A DNA stretch of 54,269 nt, from contig JAIKZS010000160.1 of the NCBI GenBank assembly GCA_024682035.1, positions 1 through 54,269 of the forward strand, written 5' to 3'. Below, in pieces: positions 35,921 through 45,403 of this stretch. The stretch comes from Bacteroidaceae bacterium (lineage in GTDB: Bacteria; Bacteroidota; Bacteroidia; Bacteroidales; Bacteroidaceae). The notes under the pieces are model-generated. The model worked only from the letters and a program-made list of their open reading frames with translations, was not told where the DNA came from and ran no database searches. The position numbers and the translations under genes are program-made. Numbering within the stretch: the first letter of the stretch is position 1; the number at the start of each line of letters is the position of its first letter.

Positions 35921-35941
35921 TATTACTTATATGAATATGCT

Positions 35942-37237
35942 ATGACTGAGCCATTGACTTTAGAAGAAAGACAGCAAATTATCAAGTTGATTCAAAGGGA
36001 AGTTGTTACTGCTATTGGGTGTACTGAGCCAATCGCAGTAGCACTATGTGTGGCTAAAGCTACCGAGCTGTTGGATATGCTTCCTGAACATATTGATGTG
36101 TTGCTGAGTGCTAATATCCTAAAAAATGCAATGGGTGTTGGTATTCCAGGTACAGGTATGATAGGCTTGCCTATTGCAGTAGCTTTGGGTGCATTGATAG
36201 GTAAATCTGAATATCAGTTGGAAGTGTTGCGCGACTGTACACCAGATGCGGTGGAAAATGGGAAGCAATATATTGATGAAAAGCGCATCAATATCGAACT
36301 GAAAGACGAAATCGCTGATAAATTATATATAGAGGTAAACTGCTGTGCGAAAAATAAAAAGTCTATTGCTATTATAGCAGGTGGTCATACTCGATTTGTT
36401 TATTTAGAGAAAGATGGTGTTGTAGAGCTTGATCGTCGAAAATCTAATTATGAGGAAGGGGGTGGGGAAGAGCTGGATTTAAATTTCCGTAAAGTATATG
36501 ATTTCGCGATGACTGCTCCTTTGGACGAGATTCGTTTTATTCTGGATGCAGCTCGATTGAATAAGCAGGCTGCTGAGTTTTCTTTTAAAGGCAATTATGG
36601 TCATGGGCTGGGAAGAATGCTGCAAGGCCCCATTGAAGAAAGTCTGATGGGGAATAGTATTTTTACTAAGATTCTTGCTTATACATCAGGCGCTTGTGAT
36701 GCTCGCATGGGGGGTGCAATGATACCTGTAATGAGCAATTCTGGGAGTGGTAATCAAGGTATTTCATGTACCAATCCTGTACTCATTTATGCCGAAGAAA
36801 CAGGAAAGAGCGAGGAGGAACTGATTCGTGCTTTGATGCTAAGCCATTTAGCCGTTATCTATATCAAACAGAGTCTAGGCCGATTATCAGCTCTTTGTGG
36901 TTGTGTAGTAGCCTCTACTGGCTCAAGTTGTGGTATAACGTACTTGATGGGGGGGACTTACGAACAGATAACCTTTGCGGTTAAAAATATGATAGCTAAT
37001 TTAACGGGTATGATATGTGATGGTGCAAAACCCAGTTGTGCATTGAAAGTTACTACAGGGGTTTCAACGGCTGTCCTTTCTGCCGTGATGGCGATGGAAA
37101 ACCGTTGTGTCACCAGTTTGGAGGGTATTATTGAAGGTGATGTGGATAATAGCATTCACAACCTTACTGAAATTGGAGCACAAGGCATGAACGAGACTGA
37201 TCGTCTCGTTCTGCAGATTATGACAAGTAAACATTAG
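35942..37237 (+). CDS. L-cysteine desulfidase-like protein (UPF0597, serine dehydratase alpha fold)
   Basis: A 431-residue protein of the UPF0597/CyuA family. IGCTEPIAVALCVAKATELL is the diagnostic N-terminal motif, and further cysteines are conserved for a [4Fe-4S] cluster: SGACDARMGG, GNQGISCTNPV, STGSSCGITYLMGG and GMICDGAKPSC. The first of these families is known to release sulfide, ammonia and pyruvate from L-cysteine; an L-serine dehydratase role is the alternative. No beta subunit is adjacent. Its stop overlaps that of the SlyD-like gene on the other strand. Confidence 0.9.
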   Translation: MTEPLTLEERQQIIKLIQREVVTAIGCTEPIAVALCVAKATELLDMLPEHIDVLLSANILKNAMGVGIPGTGMIGLPIAVALGALIGKSEYQLEVLRDCTPDAVENGKQYIDEKRINIELKDEIADKLYIEVNCCAKNKKSIAIIAGGHTRFVYLEKDGVVELDRRKSNYEEGGGEELDLNFRKVYDFAMTAPLDEIRFILDAARLNKQAAEFSFKGNYGHGLGRMLQGPIEESLMGNSIFTKILAYTSGACDARMGGAMIPVMSNSGSGNQGISCTNPVLIYAEETGKSEEELIRALMLSHLAVIYIKQSLGRLSALCGCVVASTGSSCGITYLMGGTYEQITFAVKNMIANLTGMICDGAKPSCALKVTTGVSTAVLSAVMAMENRCVTSLEGIIEGDVDNSIHNLTEIGAQGMNETDRLVLQIMTSKH

Positions 37238-37812
37238 TTACCGCAATTTCCACAACCTTCGTGACCGCAGCTTTCGTCACCGCAACCGCCACCACAGTGG
37301 TCGCAGTCACAGCTGCATCCTCCTTCTCCACTCATCACCTTGGTTATAGCAGCCATTTCTTCGTTGGTTGCGGGACGGTTTTCAATAATTGATCCAGTGA
37401 AATGCAAATCGCAACCAGCCAAAGGATGGTTGAGGTCAACGGTCACTTCTTTTTCGGTGATGCTGCTTACGCTAGCATTGAAATGTTGGCCTTCTGCATT
37501 CATCAGGGGAATGATGGCACCTTCTACAATGTGTTCGTCATCAAACTTTCCGTCAATTTCAAAAGTGGACTTAGGCAGAGAAACAATTCGCCTTTCGTCA
37601 TATATGCCATAAGCATCTTCTTTCCCAATCACAAAATCAAATGTTTCTCCAGTCTGTAAATCTTTTACTTTTTCCTCAAATAGAGGTAGTGTAAAGCCCA
37701 ATCCTGAAATAAACTCAAAAGGCTTTTCTGCAGTAGCCTCTTCTGCAAAATCTCTGTCGCCATCCTCAATGGTATAGAGCTTGTAGGCAACCGTTATAAA
37801 CTTGTTTTCCAT
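37234..37812 (-). CDS. SlyD-like FKBP peptidyl-prolyl isomerase with Cys-rich tail
   Basis: A 192-residue isomerase starting MENKFITVAYKLYTIEDG; the open frame 11 codons longer crosses the promoter. The FKBP core, with the SlyD insert-in-flap (IF) domain, shows GLGFTLPLFEEKV, FDFVIGKEDAYG and VDLNHPLAGCDLHFTG. The last ~30 residues contain eight cysteines and two histidines in glycine-rich spacing (SCDCDHC, GCGDESCGHEGC), a metal-binding tail like the nickel-binding one of E. coli SlyD. It probably assists folding and may store or deliver metal. It has a consensus promoter and a stop shared with the convergent UPF0597 gene. Confidence 0.92.
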   Translation of the reverse strand: MENKFITVAYKLYTIEDGDRDFAEEATAEKPFEFISGLGFTLPLFEEKVKDLQTGETFDFVIGKEDAYGIYDERRIVSLPKSTFEIDGKFDDEHIVEGAIIPLMNAEGQHFNASVSSITEKEVTVDLNHPLAGCDLHFTGSIIENRPATNEEMAAITKVMSGEGGCSCDCDHCGGGCGDESCGHEGCGNCGN

Positions 37813-37841
37813 TTTATTTAATGTTCTTTTAAATGTAGGGT

Positions 37842-37873
37842 GCAAAATTAATGAAAGAATGCGTCAGTACAAA
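37842..37873 (-). promoter_or_regulatory. Promoter of the SlyD-like gene
   Basis: On the minus strand TTTG (37870-37873), exactly 19 bases, then TAATTTTGC (37842-37850). A full consensus match, 30 bases before the ATG at 37812. Confidence 0.8.
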
Positions 37874-37902
37874 AGTTTTTCATGTTTTTTAAAAAATATG
37901 AT

Positions 37903-37910
37903 TATATTTG
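37903..37910 (+). promoter_or_regulatory. Promoter -7 box of the pyrophosphatase pseudogene
   Basis: TATATTTG, a full match to TAnnTTTG, eight bases before the first plausible ATG (37919). No TTTG -33 box. Confidence 0.45.
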
Positions 37911-37918
37911 CACATTGT

Positions 37919-39071
37919 ATGTTTCTTTATGCTTATATTTATGTAAATTGCTCAGAGAAAAAAATATGTCCGTTTGCGTTCTCTTTCTTTTTTTGTTGCT
38001 TGATAGGAATTGTTGCAACATGTTGCTCAAATGAAGATGTAAAAACGAATACTGAGCAGGGCGCTGAGTATCGCGCCACACTGGAATCGCTTGATTGGGG
38101 CACAGATTCGTGCTATGTATATGGGCATAAGACTCCTGATGTGGATGCTGTTACATCTGCTTTAGCATATGCTAAGTTGATGCGCTCTTTGGGCTACAAA
38201 TGTGTGGCAAAAGTATCGAGCCCTGTAAATCGTGAAACTGAATATGTTTCTAAGAAATTTGGGTTTGAGTTACCTGCATTGAAAACATCTGTTAAACCAG
38301 GTACTCGACTTATTGTGACTGATCATTCCGAATATGTCCAATGTGTTGATGATGCTGAGGATGCCATAATTCTTCAGAAAATAGATCATCATACTGAGGG
38401 TAGTATTAAAGACGACGATGTCCCATTTGTACGTAGGCTTATGGTGGGTTCTACCAACACTATTATATATGCTTGTTACAATGAATTGGGAGTGCCAATT
38501 GATGATGAGGCAGCAAAAATTATGTTGGCTGGGATTCTGTCAGACACTAACAATCTGTAGAAATCCAACACGTGTAAGGACGATTCTTTAGCTTGGGAGG
38601 CTCTTGCCACTCAATTGGGGTTAATTGAGGAGGCCGATAAGATAAGCAAAGAAATGGCAAATGCTGCTTACGATTATGAGGGAATGACGGATGTACAGGT
38701 TTTCTTGTCAGACTACAAGGATTATGACGTGAATGGTCATTTATTTGGTATTGGCAATATTACTTGCAAACAAACAGAAGTGGAGGATATGATTATCCGC
38801 ATGCTGGCTGTGATGCCTGAGGTTATCCAACAGAAAGGCCGTCAGATGATTTTTGGCTTGATAGATGTACTTATTCCTAATCCTGATTACACCGATACAG
38901 ATAAGACTTACATCAAGCAGGGTTCTTACTTTATTTATTAATGGCGAAGGTGCCAAAGAAATCGCTGAAGCTGTTGTTGGACAATCAGTCCGTGAGGGTG
39001 TTACATACTCTCCCAAGTCGCTAAGCCGGAAAACGGATATTGTACCTAATATTACTGCGCAATTAGACTGA
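37919..39071 (+). pseudogene. Broken secreted family II (DHH) inorganic pyrophosphatase
   Basis: The reading frame shows DSCYVYGHKTPDVDAVTSAL, VTDHSEY and KIDHHTEG, the first three metal motifs of manganese-dependent pyrophosphatases, and later the DHHA2-type C-terminus. It is broken twice. A TAG at 38558-38560 follows GILSDTNNL, where family members have a sense codon. A +1 T in the TTT run at 38930-38932 moves the reading to another frame, which resumes LFINGEGAKEIAEA and ends at 39071. A hydrophobic, cysteine-containing leader (FCCLIGIVATCC) precedes the domain, suggesting an exported lipoprotein form. Unless these are assembly errors, no full-length enzyme is made. Confidence 0.8.
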
Positions 39072-39447
39072 AATTTTAGTTAAGAAATTAAGATTTACGC
39101 CTCTTTTTATTGATATCATTATATGGTTTTTTTATGTATCAATCATTTGTTGCCTATATTTGACCTATCAATCTTATCTTAGTCTGTATTTCCGTAGCAG
39201 AGTTATTCGTATAATACTGTTTTGCCCCATTATATTTATTATTTCATTTAGATCTATCTTGGCGCTGTTTAGCAACTCCAAATTTTGCTCTCCGCAAATG
39301 ACCTGACATACTATTTTTAGGAGATACAATCTTTATTGCTGTTTAAGAGGTTGATATGGTTCAAACCTTGGCGATGTAGAGGAGAAATCTATCGATTCCA
39401 TCGTAAAAAACGCCTGAATACTGATTCTATATTAGTTGTAATTATTG

Positions 39448-39478
39448 TTTCAGAATATGCAAATAGTATTTCAGAATA
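39448..39478. repeat. Direct repeat TTTCAGAATA x2, candidate operator
   Basis: Identical 10-mers at 39448-39457 and 39469-39478, starts 21 bases apart, about two helical turns. They lie ~30 bases upstream of the RND promoter, in a position usual for an activator site. The protein that would bind is unknown. Confidence 0.55.
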
Positions 39479-39508
39479 ATCAAAAAATGCAGTGTTATTC
39501 TTGGGTAT

Positions 39509-39540
39509 ATTGCAGATTCTACGTGATAATGCTATATTTG
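39509..39540 (+). promoter_or_regulatory. Promoter of the RND efflux operon
   Basis: ATTG (39509-39512), 20 bases, TATATTTG (39533-39540). Transcription would begin near 39547, giving a ~65-base leader to the adaptor ATG at 39612. Confidence 0.65.
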
Positions 39541-39611
39541 TCAATTATTTGTGAAAAATCTCTTTCTTTGAGGGTATTTTTTTTGTGATCAATAATTAAA
39601 GTTAAAATAAA

Positions 39612-40739
39612 ATGAAAAAAGAATCTACGAGATGGACATTACTCTTTGGAGTGTTGGTCGGCACATTGACATCGTGCGGATTGGATTTGCCCAAGGAAAC
39701 TAAAACATCGTTTGAAACGATGACAATTATGAAGTCAGATATCGACATTCCTATTAAGTACAGTGCCAAGATGAAAGGCCAAACGGATGTGACAGTAACT
39801 CCTCAGGTAAGTGGACAGTTAACACAAATTTGTGTTCAGGAGGGTGAGCAGGTCAAAAAGGGACAAACTCTCTTCATTATTGACCAGAGGAATGCACAAT
39901 TGGAATTGGAGGCTGCTCAGGCTAATTTGGAGGCAGCGTTGGCTGCCGAAAATAGTGCGAAGTTGGAATATGAGTCAAATAAGAACCTTTTTGAGAAGAA
40001 GATAATTAGCCGATACATGCTTGATAACTCAGCTAACTCATATAAACAAGCCCAGGCTGCTGTTTTACAGGCACGAGCATCAATGAATCGTGCGAAGGTG
40101 GATCTTGGGTTTTGTACCATTACTGCTTCGGTGGCAGGTGTCATAGGTGAGATCCCTGTACGTACAGGTGATCAGGTGTCACCGATGACACAGTTGACCA
40201 TATTGAGTGGCAATAGCGTGATGATAGCCGAATTCTCGGTACCAGAATCAATAATCGAGGAAATTGTGTTAGAGAACGTCTCGAACAGTGAGAAGCAGCA
40301 ATATAGAGAAGACCTGCCAGATGTGACGTTTGTGATGAAAAATGGTACAGAATATCCCCATAAGGGGCGTATCACTAGTATGACTGGTGTGGTGAACTCA
40401 GTAACGGGCTCTTTAACTTGTAAGGCATCGTTTCCCAATCCTGACGGCCAGCTCTTCTCTGGTATTCAAGGTACGGTTGTAATGCTTTGGGCTTCGAAAA
40501 ATGTAATAGTCATTCCGCAGCATGCTGTTGTGCGTCTGCAGGATAAGGCTCAGGTCTATAAGGTGAATTCAGACAGCACAGCCACTGCCGTCAATGTGAG
40601 CATAGAAGATGTTGGCAATGGTAAAGATTTTGCTATCTTGAGCGGCTTAAATATTGGTGATAGAATTGTGACTATTGGGGCAAACAATGTAGTAGATGGA
40701 CAACGTGTGCTGTTCCCTGAGAATGCGATAGATGAATAA
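39612..40739 (+). CDS. RND efflux periplasmic adaptor lipoprotein
   Basis: A 375-residue membrane-fusion protein of the AcrA/MexA type. The lipobox LTSC near residue 22 predicts a lipoprotein anchored to the inner membrane. The biotinyl-lipoyl half-motif (VTPQVSGQLTQICVQEGEQV) is followed by a coiled-coil hairpin (~residues 95-155) with the heptad-rich AAQANLEAALAAENSAKLEY. A second lipoyl half is GEIPVRTGDQVSP, then a beta-barrel domain. It links the pump to the outer-membrane channel. It is the first gene of a three-gene operon; the pump begins 12 bases after its stop. Confidence 0.94.
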   Translation: MKKESTRWTLLFGVLVGTLTSCGLDLPKETKTSFETMTIMKSDIDIPIKYSAKMKGQTDVTVTPQVSGQLTQICVQEGEQVKKGQTLFIIDQRNAQLELEAAQANLEAALAAENSAKLEYESNKNLFEKKIISRYMLDNSANSYKQAQAAVLQARASMNRAKVDLGFCTITASVAGVIGEIPVRTGDQVSPMTQLTILSGNSVMIAEFSVPESIIEEIVLENVSNSEKQQYREDLPDVTFVMKNGTEYPHKGRITSMTGVVNSVTGSLTCKASFPNPDGQLFSGIQGTVVMLWASKNVIVIPQHAVVRLQDKAQVYKVNSDSTATAVNVSIEDVGNGKDFAILSGLNIGDRIVTIGANNVVDGQRVLFPENAIDE

Positions 40740-40751
40740 TAATTTGTCATT

Positions 40752-43700
40752 ATGAAGAACAATATTTTTATTAACAGATATGTGATGGCGTGTGCCATTA
40801 GTATTGTTATAGCATTGGTGGGCTATATTTCTATGAGTTCACTTTCTGTTGAGCAATACCCCGACATCGCACCGCCAACGGTGACAGTCACGACTTCTTA
40901 CAGCGGTGCTGACCCCAATACGGTGATGAAGTCTGTTATCCAGCCTCTTGAAGAGGCCATTAATGGTGTGCCTAACATGACATATTTAACGTCGAAGGCA
41001 ACCTCTGCGGGTGATGTGGAAATTTCAGCCTATTTCAAGCAGGGTACCAATCCTGATATGGCGGCTGTGAACGTGCAAAACCGTGTGAGCCGATCCACAT
41101 CTCTACTGCCAGCAGAGGTCAATAGGGTAGGTGTGCAGGTGGAAAAACGTCAGAACAATATCTTGCAGATATGTGCTGTGAGAAGTGTGGATGGTAAATA
41201 CACCGATGATTTTATCTCGAACTATATAGACATCAATATAAAACCGAAACTGTTACGCATCACTGGTGTGGGTCAAGTTCAGAATTTGGGTAACACTTAT
41301 GCATTACGTATTTGGATGAAACCCGATGTGATGGCCCAATACGGACTGGCTCCCGAAGACGTGTTTTCTGCTATTAATACACAAAGTTTCGTTTCATCTA
41401 CAGGTTCTCTTGGCGAGCAGTCGGGTAATACTTACCAGTACACGATGGAGTATAAGGGTACACTGAAATCGGTTGAAGAATTCAATGATATCGTGCTACG
41501 TACAGATGAGGGTGGTCATTTGTTGCGTCTGAGCGACGTGGCAGAAGTGGAGATTGGCGCTGTCAATTATACTTTTACTTCTCAAGTCAGTGATCAGCCA
41601 GGTGCCATGTTCATGGTGTTCCAAGCTCCTGGAGCAAACGCCACTGAAGTGAATGCTCGTATTACCAAGGTGTGTGAAGATGTGCAGAAGTCTATGCCTG
41701 CTGGCCTGGAGTTTGTGCTTTTGTTGACTAGTGATGACTTCTTGTTTGCAGCTATTCATAATGTAGTGGAGACCCTTGTCATTGCCATCATACTCGTAGT
41801 GCTCGTGGTGTTCTTCTTCCTACAGAATTTCAAGGCTACCATTATCCCTAGTATTTCGATTATTGTATCGTTGTTGGGTACTTTTGCTGTCGTACAGATG
41901 GCTGGCTTTTCACTCAACATCTTGACGTTATTCGCCCTTGTGCTTGCCATCGGTACGGTGGTGGATGATGCCATCGTGGTCGTTGAGGCCGTTATGGCAA
42001 AGATGGAGAGTGGTATCAGTGATGCCCGTGAAGCCACACGCCAAGCTATGAACGAAGTGTCGGTAGCGGTGGTGTCGTGTACATTGGTTTTCATGGCGGT
42101 GTTTATTCCTGTGATGTTTATGCCTGGAACTTCAGGCACCTTCTTCACACAGTTTGGTGTTACTATCGCTTCATCTGTTGGTTTGTCATGTGTATCTGCG
42201 CTAACACTTTGTCCCGCATTATGTGCCATTATGCTGAAGATGTCGGAACAGAAAGAGGATCGTAAATCGCTGACTTACTATACAAAAAAAGCCTATACTG
42301 TAAGCTATAACGCTATCTACAATAAATATAGCAAGAGTGTTCAGAAGTTCCTCAAACGCCCAGCTTTGGCATGGGGACTTCTCGTAATTGCTGCAGTGCT
42401 GTTGGTGTTCTTCATGAAGAGTCTTCCTTCTGGTCTTGTACCACAGGAGGATCAAGGTGTTATCTTGGCTGAGGTTCGTGTTCCGGAAGGTTCAACGCTT
42501 TATCAGACACGTTCAATTGTGAAACAGGTGGAAGCCAAGATACATGAAATCCCTGAGATGGAAAGCTTTGCTGTGGTCAATGGTTATGGTATGATGTCAG
42601 GGCAGGGGTCGAACTTTGCCACACTAATTATCCGATTGAAGAATTGGGATGATCGACCGGGTATGAACCATATGATTGATCTTATTATCGGCCGTTTTTA
42701 CTATGCATGTCAGGACATTAAGAATGTTCAGGTACTACCATTCCAGCTGCCACAGGTGCCAGGTTATGGTACGAGTAATAATGTAACGCTCGTTGTACAG
42801 GATCCTAACGATGGCAATCTTTCTGAGTTTGCTAAGCATGTCGAATCATTTCTTATAAAACTCTCTGAACGTCCAGAAGTCGGTTCTGCCATGTCGTCTT
42901 ACTCAGAACGCTATCCCAAATATCAAGTTGATGTAGATGCTACTCAGTGTGATCGTTCAGGTGTTTCTGCACAAGAGGTCATTAATACGCTTGGTTCTTA
43001 CTGCGGTGGTTCTTACATAGGCAATTTTAACCAGTTTAGCAAAGTATACCGCATCATGGCTAGTGCTTCGCCAGAATACCGCCTTGACCCGTCTTCTCTT
43101 AATAATATCTTCGTTCGTGTGAGGGGAGGGAAGATGGCGCCTATCTCGCAGTTCGTTACATTGAAGGAGATTGTAGGCCCATCGAACATAGAGCATTTTA
43201 ACCTTTTCCAGAGTATTACTTGCTATTTAACACCCGGTAGTGGGTACACTGAGGGTGATACTCATAAGGCTGTTGCTGAAGTGTTCAAAGAGGTGATGCC
43301 CACAAATTACACTTATGAATATAGTGGTATGTCACGTGAACTCGAGGAAACATCTGGCAGCAATGCAACTGCTATGATCTACCTCATCTGCGTTATTCTT
43401 ATTTATCTCATTTTGGCGTCGCTTTATAATTCATGGTTTACACCTTGGGCTGTGCTTTTCTCTGTTCCTTTCGGACTTATGGGTGCCTTTATTTTCGCTT
43501 ATTTTGGCAATCTATTAAGTTTGCCAGGTATGGATAACAATATCTATTTGCAAACCGGTGTTATTATGCTTATTGGTTTGCTAGCGAAAACAGCTATCCT
43601 TATTACTGAGTTTGCATCAGAGCGTCGCGCCCAGGGTTTGAGTATTTCAGAGGCTGCTTTTGTAGCTTGCCAGGAGCGTTTACGCCCAATTTTGATGACT

Positions 43701-43922
43701 GTGGCCACTATGATTATCGGTATGATTCCGCTTGTCGTTAATGGCGGTGCAGGTGCTAATGGTAACCGAGCTCTTGCACTTGGTGTGATAGGTGGTATGA
43801 GTGTTGGCACCATTGCCTTGCTCTTTGTTGTTCCTGTTTTCTTTATCATATTCCAAAATTTACACGAACGATTCCAGGGAAAGCAAGTAGGAAATGTTGC
43901 ACTTAAAACTGAGGAGAAATAA
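40752..43922 (+). CDS. RND (HAE1) efflux pump
   Basis: A 1056-residue inner-membrane proton-driven multidrug exporter of the AcrB class. The N-terminal TM1 precedes the periplasmic porter domain (SVEQYPDIAPPTVTVTTSY). The proton-relay Asp pair lies in TM4 (GTVVDDAIVVVEAVMAKM). The second half repeats the fold: TM7 near residue 535 and the docking domain after it, with AILITEFASERRAQG and RLRPILMTVATMIIG. Length and motifs are complete. It is co-transcribed with the adaptor and with the TolC-like gene, whose ATG begins at its stop codon. Drug specificity cannot be read from sequence. Confidence 0.96.
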   Translation: MKNNIFINRYVMACAISIVIALVGYISMSSLSVEQYPDIAPPTVTVTTSYSGADPNTVMKSVIQPLEEAINGVPNMTYLTSKATSAGDVEISAYFKQGTNPDMAAVNVQNRVSRSTSLLPAEVNRVGVQVEKRQNNILQICAVRSVDGKYTDDFISNYIDINIKPKLLRITGVGQVQNLGNTYALRIWMKPDVMAQYGLAPEDVFSAINTQSFVSSTGSLGEQSGNTYQYTMEYKGTLKSVEEFNDIVLRTDEGGHLLRLSDVAEVEIGAVNYTFTSQVSDQPGAMFMVFQAPGANATEVNARITKVCEDVQKSMPAGLEFVLLLTSDDFLFAAIHNVVETLVIAIILVVLVVFFFLQNFKATIIPSISIIVSLLGTFAVVQMAGFSLNILTLFALVLAIGTVVDDAIVVVEAVMAKMESGISDAREATRQAMNEVSVAVVSCTLVFMAVFIPVMFMPGTSGTFFTQFGVTIASSVGLSCVSALTLCPALCAIMLKMSEQKEDRKSLTYYTKKAYTVSYNAIYNKYSKSVQKFLKRPALAWGLLVIAAVLLVFFMKSLPSGLVPQEDQGVILAEVRVPEGSTLYQTRSIVKQVEAKIHEIPEMESFAVVNGYGMMSGQGSNFATLIIRLKNWDDRPGMNHMIDLIIGRFYYACQDIKNVQVLPFQLPQVPGYGTSNNVTLVVQDPNDGNLSEFAKHVESFLIKLSERPEVGSAMSSYSERYPKYQVDVDATQCDRSGVSAQEVINTLGSYCGGSYIGNFNQFSKVYRIMASASPEYRLDPSSLNNIFVRVRGGKMAPISQFVTLKEIVGPSNIEHFNLFQSITCYLTPGSGYTEGDTHKAVAEVFKEVMPTNYTYEYSGMSRELEETSGSNATAMIYLICVILIYLILASLYNSWFTPWAVLFSVPFGLMGAFIFAYFGNLLSLPGMDNNIYLQTGVIMLIGLLAKTAILITEFASERRAQGLSISEAAFVACQERLRPILMTVATMIIGMIPLVVNGGAGANGNRALALGVIGGMSVGTIALLFVVPVFFIIFQNLHERFQGKQVGNVALKTEEK

Positions 43923-45347
43923 ATGATGAAAAGACTAAGCAATATTTTTGTTACTTTAGCTGTGAGCTTAATGTTCGCTAGCTGCGGTATATATAATAAG
44001 TATGAACAGCAGGTGGAAGCCCCTGACAGTGTTTATGGCACGACGCAGGACATTCAGGCTGCTGAGGAAGGTACGTCACTAGCACAGATGTCGTGGCGAG
44101 AGTTTTTTACAGATCCATTGTTGCAGCAGCTCATTGAACAAGTATTGGCAAATAACACTGATCTGAATTCAGCCCGCATTGCTGTAGAAAAGAGTGAGGC
44201 AGCTTTGAATGTTGCTAAACTGGCTTACTTGCCTTCACTTAATCTTGCACCTCAAGGATCTTTGTCTAAATTTGCCGATAATGGGTGGTCGAAGACTTAC
44301 GACCTACCTTTGCTGCTTTCTATGGATATTGATGTGTTTGGATCTATTACGAATAAGAAACGTGCTGCTAAAGCCGTGCTCTTGCAGTCACAGATGTATG
44401 AGGAAGCAATTCGCGCCAACCTTATTGCCACTACTGCTCAACAGTATAATATGTTGCAGTTGCTAGATCAGCAGCTAACGATTCTTACTATGACTGATAG
44501 CCTTTGGAATGCTTCACTTGAGACACAAAAATCATTGTGGGAAAACGGTAAGATATATTCTACTGCCGTTAACCAGATGGAGTCATCATACTTGAACGTG
44601 AAAACTCAGATTGTTGATACTCGTCGTAACATCCGTCTTACAGAAAATGCTATATGTAGATTGTTAGGTATTACACCTCAGCATATTGAACGTGATAGAT
44701 GGAGCTCTTCTCTTCATCATACTGTTGTACAGGAAGAAACTGCTACTCGATTATTCGATGTCGATTTTCTTAAAATTGGGATACCAGCTTCAATGCTTGA
44801 GCAACGTCCAGATATTCGTATGGCTAATTATGCTATGGAAGAATCCTTCTATAATACTCAGGCTGCTAGAGCTGCCTTTTTTCCAAGTATTACACTTACC
44901 GGCACTGCTGGGTGGACTAATTCGGCAGGCATTGGGGTAGTTAATCCAGGTAAACTTTTACTCAACTTTGTTGGACAACTTACACAGCCCATATTTGCCC
45001 GTGGCAAGATTAATGCTAACTACAAAATTTCAAAGTTGACACAAGAGGATTTACAAAAAAAATATGTGCAGACCGTTATTGATGCTGGAAATCAGGTAAA
45101 CGAGGCTATGGCCGAATGTGAGGCAGCTCGGGAGAAGCATACTTATTATCATCGTCAGGTTCAAGTTCTTTACGATGCATACACCGGGACTCATGAGTTA
45201 ATGGACAATGGTAAGGCTATATATCTTGAAGTATTGACAGCACAAGAATCTCTTCTTAATTCTCAGTTGAGCGAGGCTGCCAATTTATACGATGGGGCTC
45301 AAGCTGTTATAGCTCTTTATATCGCATTGGGTGGTGGTACTAAGTAA
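43923..45347 (+). CDS. TolC/OprM-type outer-membrane efflux lipoprotein
   Basis: A 474-residue outer-membrane factor. The lipobox FASC near residue 21 predicts lipid anchoring. The two-repeat outer-membrane efflux structure is evident: NTDLNSARIAVEKSEAALNV opens helix 1 and the second copy carries MLEQRPDIRMANYAMEES. PSITLTGTAGWTNSAG is the inter-repeat beta strand. It follows the pump with no gap (TAA then ATG). A strong terminator lies 15 bases after its stop, closing the operon. Confidence 0.95.
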   Translation: MMKRLSNIFVTLAVSLMFASCGIYNKYEQQVEAPDSVYGTTQDIQAAEEGTSLAQMSWREFFTDPLLQQLIEQVLANNTDLNSARIAVEKSEAALNVAKLAYLPSLNLAPQGSLSKFADNGWSKTYDLPLLLSMDIDVFGSITNKKRAAKAVLLQSQMYEEAIRANLIATTAQQYNMLQLLDQQLTILTMTDSLWNASLETQKSLWENGKIYSTAVNQMESSYLNVKTQIVDTRRNIRLTENAICRLLGITPQHIERDRWSSSLHHTVVQEETATRLFDVDFLKIGIPASMLEQRPDIRMANYAMEESFYNTQAARAAFFPSITLTGTAGWTNSAGIGVVNPGKLLLNFVGQLTQPIFARGKINANYKISKLTQEDLQKKYVQTVIDAGNQVNEAMAECEAAREKHTYYHRQVQVLYDAYTGTHELMDNGKAIYLEVLTAQESLLNSQLSEAANLYDGAQAVIALYIALGGGTK

Positions 45348-45362
45348 AATCTATAGGTCATG

Positions 45363-45403
45363 CAAATAAAAAAAAGAGGCTTGATGGCCTCTTTTTTTAT
45401 TTG
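45363..45403 (+). terminator. Intrinsic terminator closing the RND operon
   Basis: Arms CAAATA-A8-GAGGC (45363-45380) and GCCTC-T7-ATTTG (45387-45403), six-base loop. The A-run and T-run on either side would allow termination in both directions. Confidence 0.9.

Larger units (their letters stand above)
39072..39611. other. 540-base intergenic region upstream of the RND operon
   Basis: AT-rich. No gene or decayed gene could be confidently recognised. The last ~170 bases hold the regulatory features of the RND operon: a direct repeat of TTTCAGAATA and a promoter. The first ~350 bases contain frequent stops in all frames. Confidence 0.6.

Noticed and set aside
37802..37918. Upstream extension of the pyrophosphatase reading frame
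   Set aside because: It crosses the start of the SlyD-like gene and both promoters, so it is unlikely to be coding.
39340..39420. Short open stretch that could be a decayed gene before the RND operon
   Set aside because: Its translation shows no family motif and stops are frequent in all frames.
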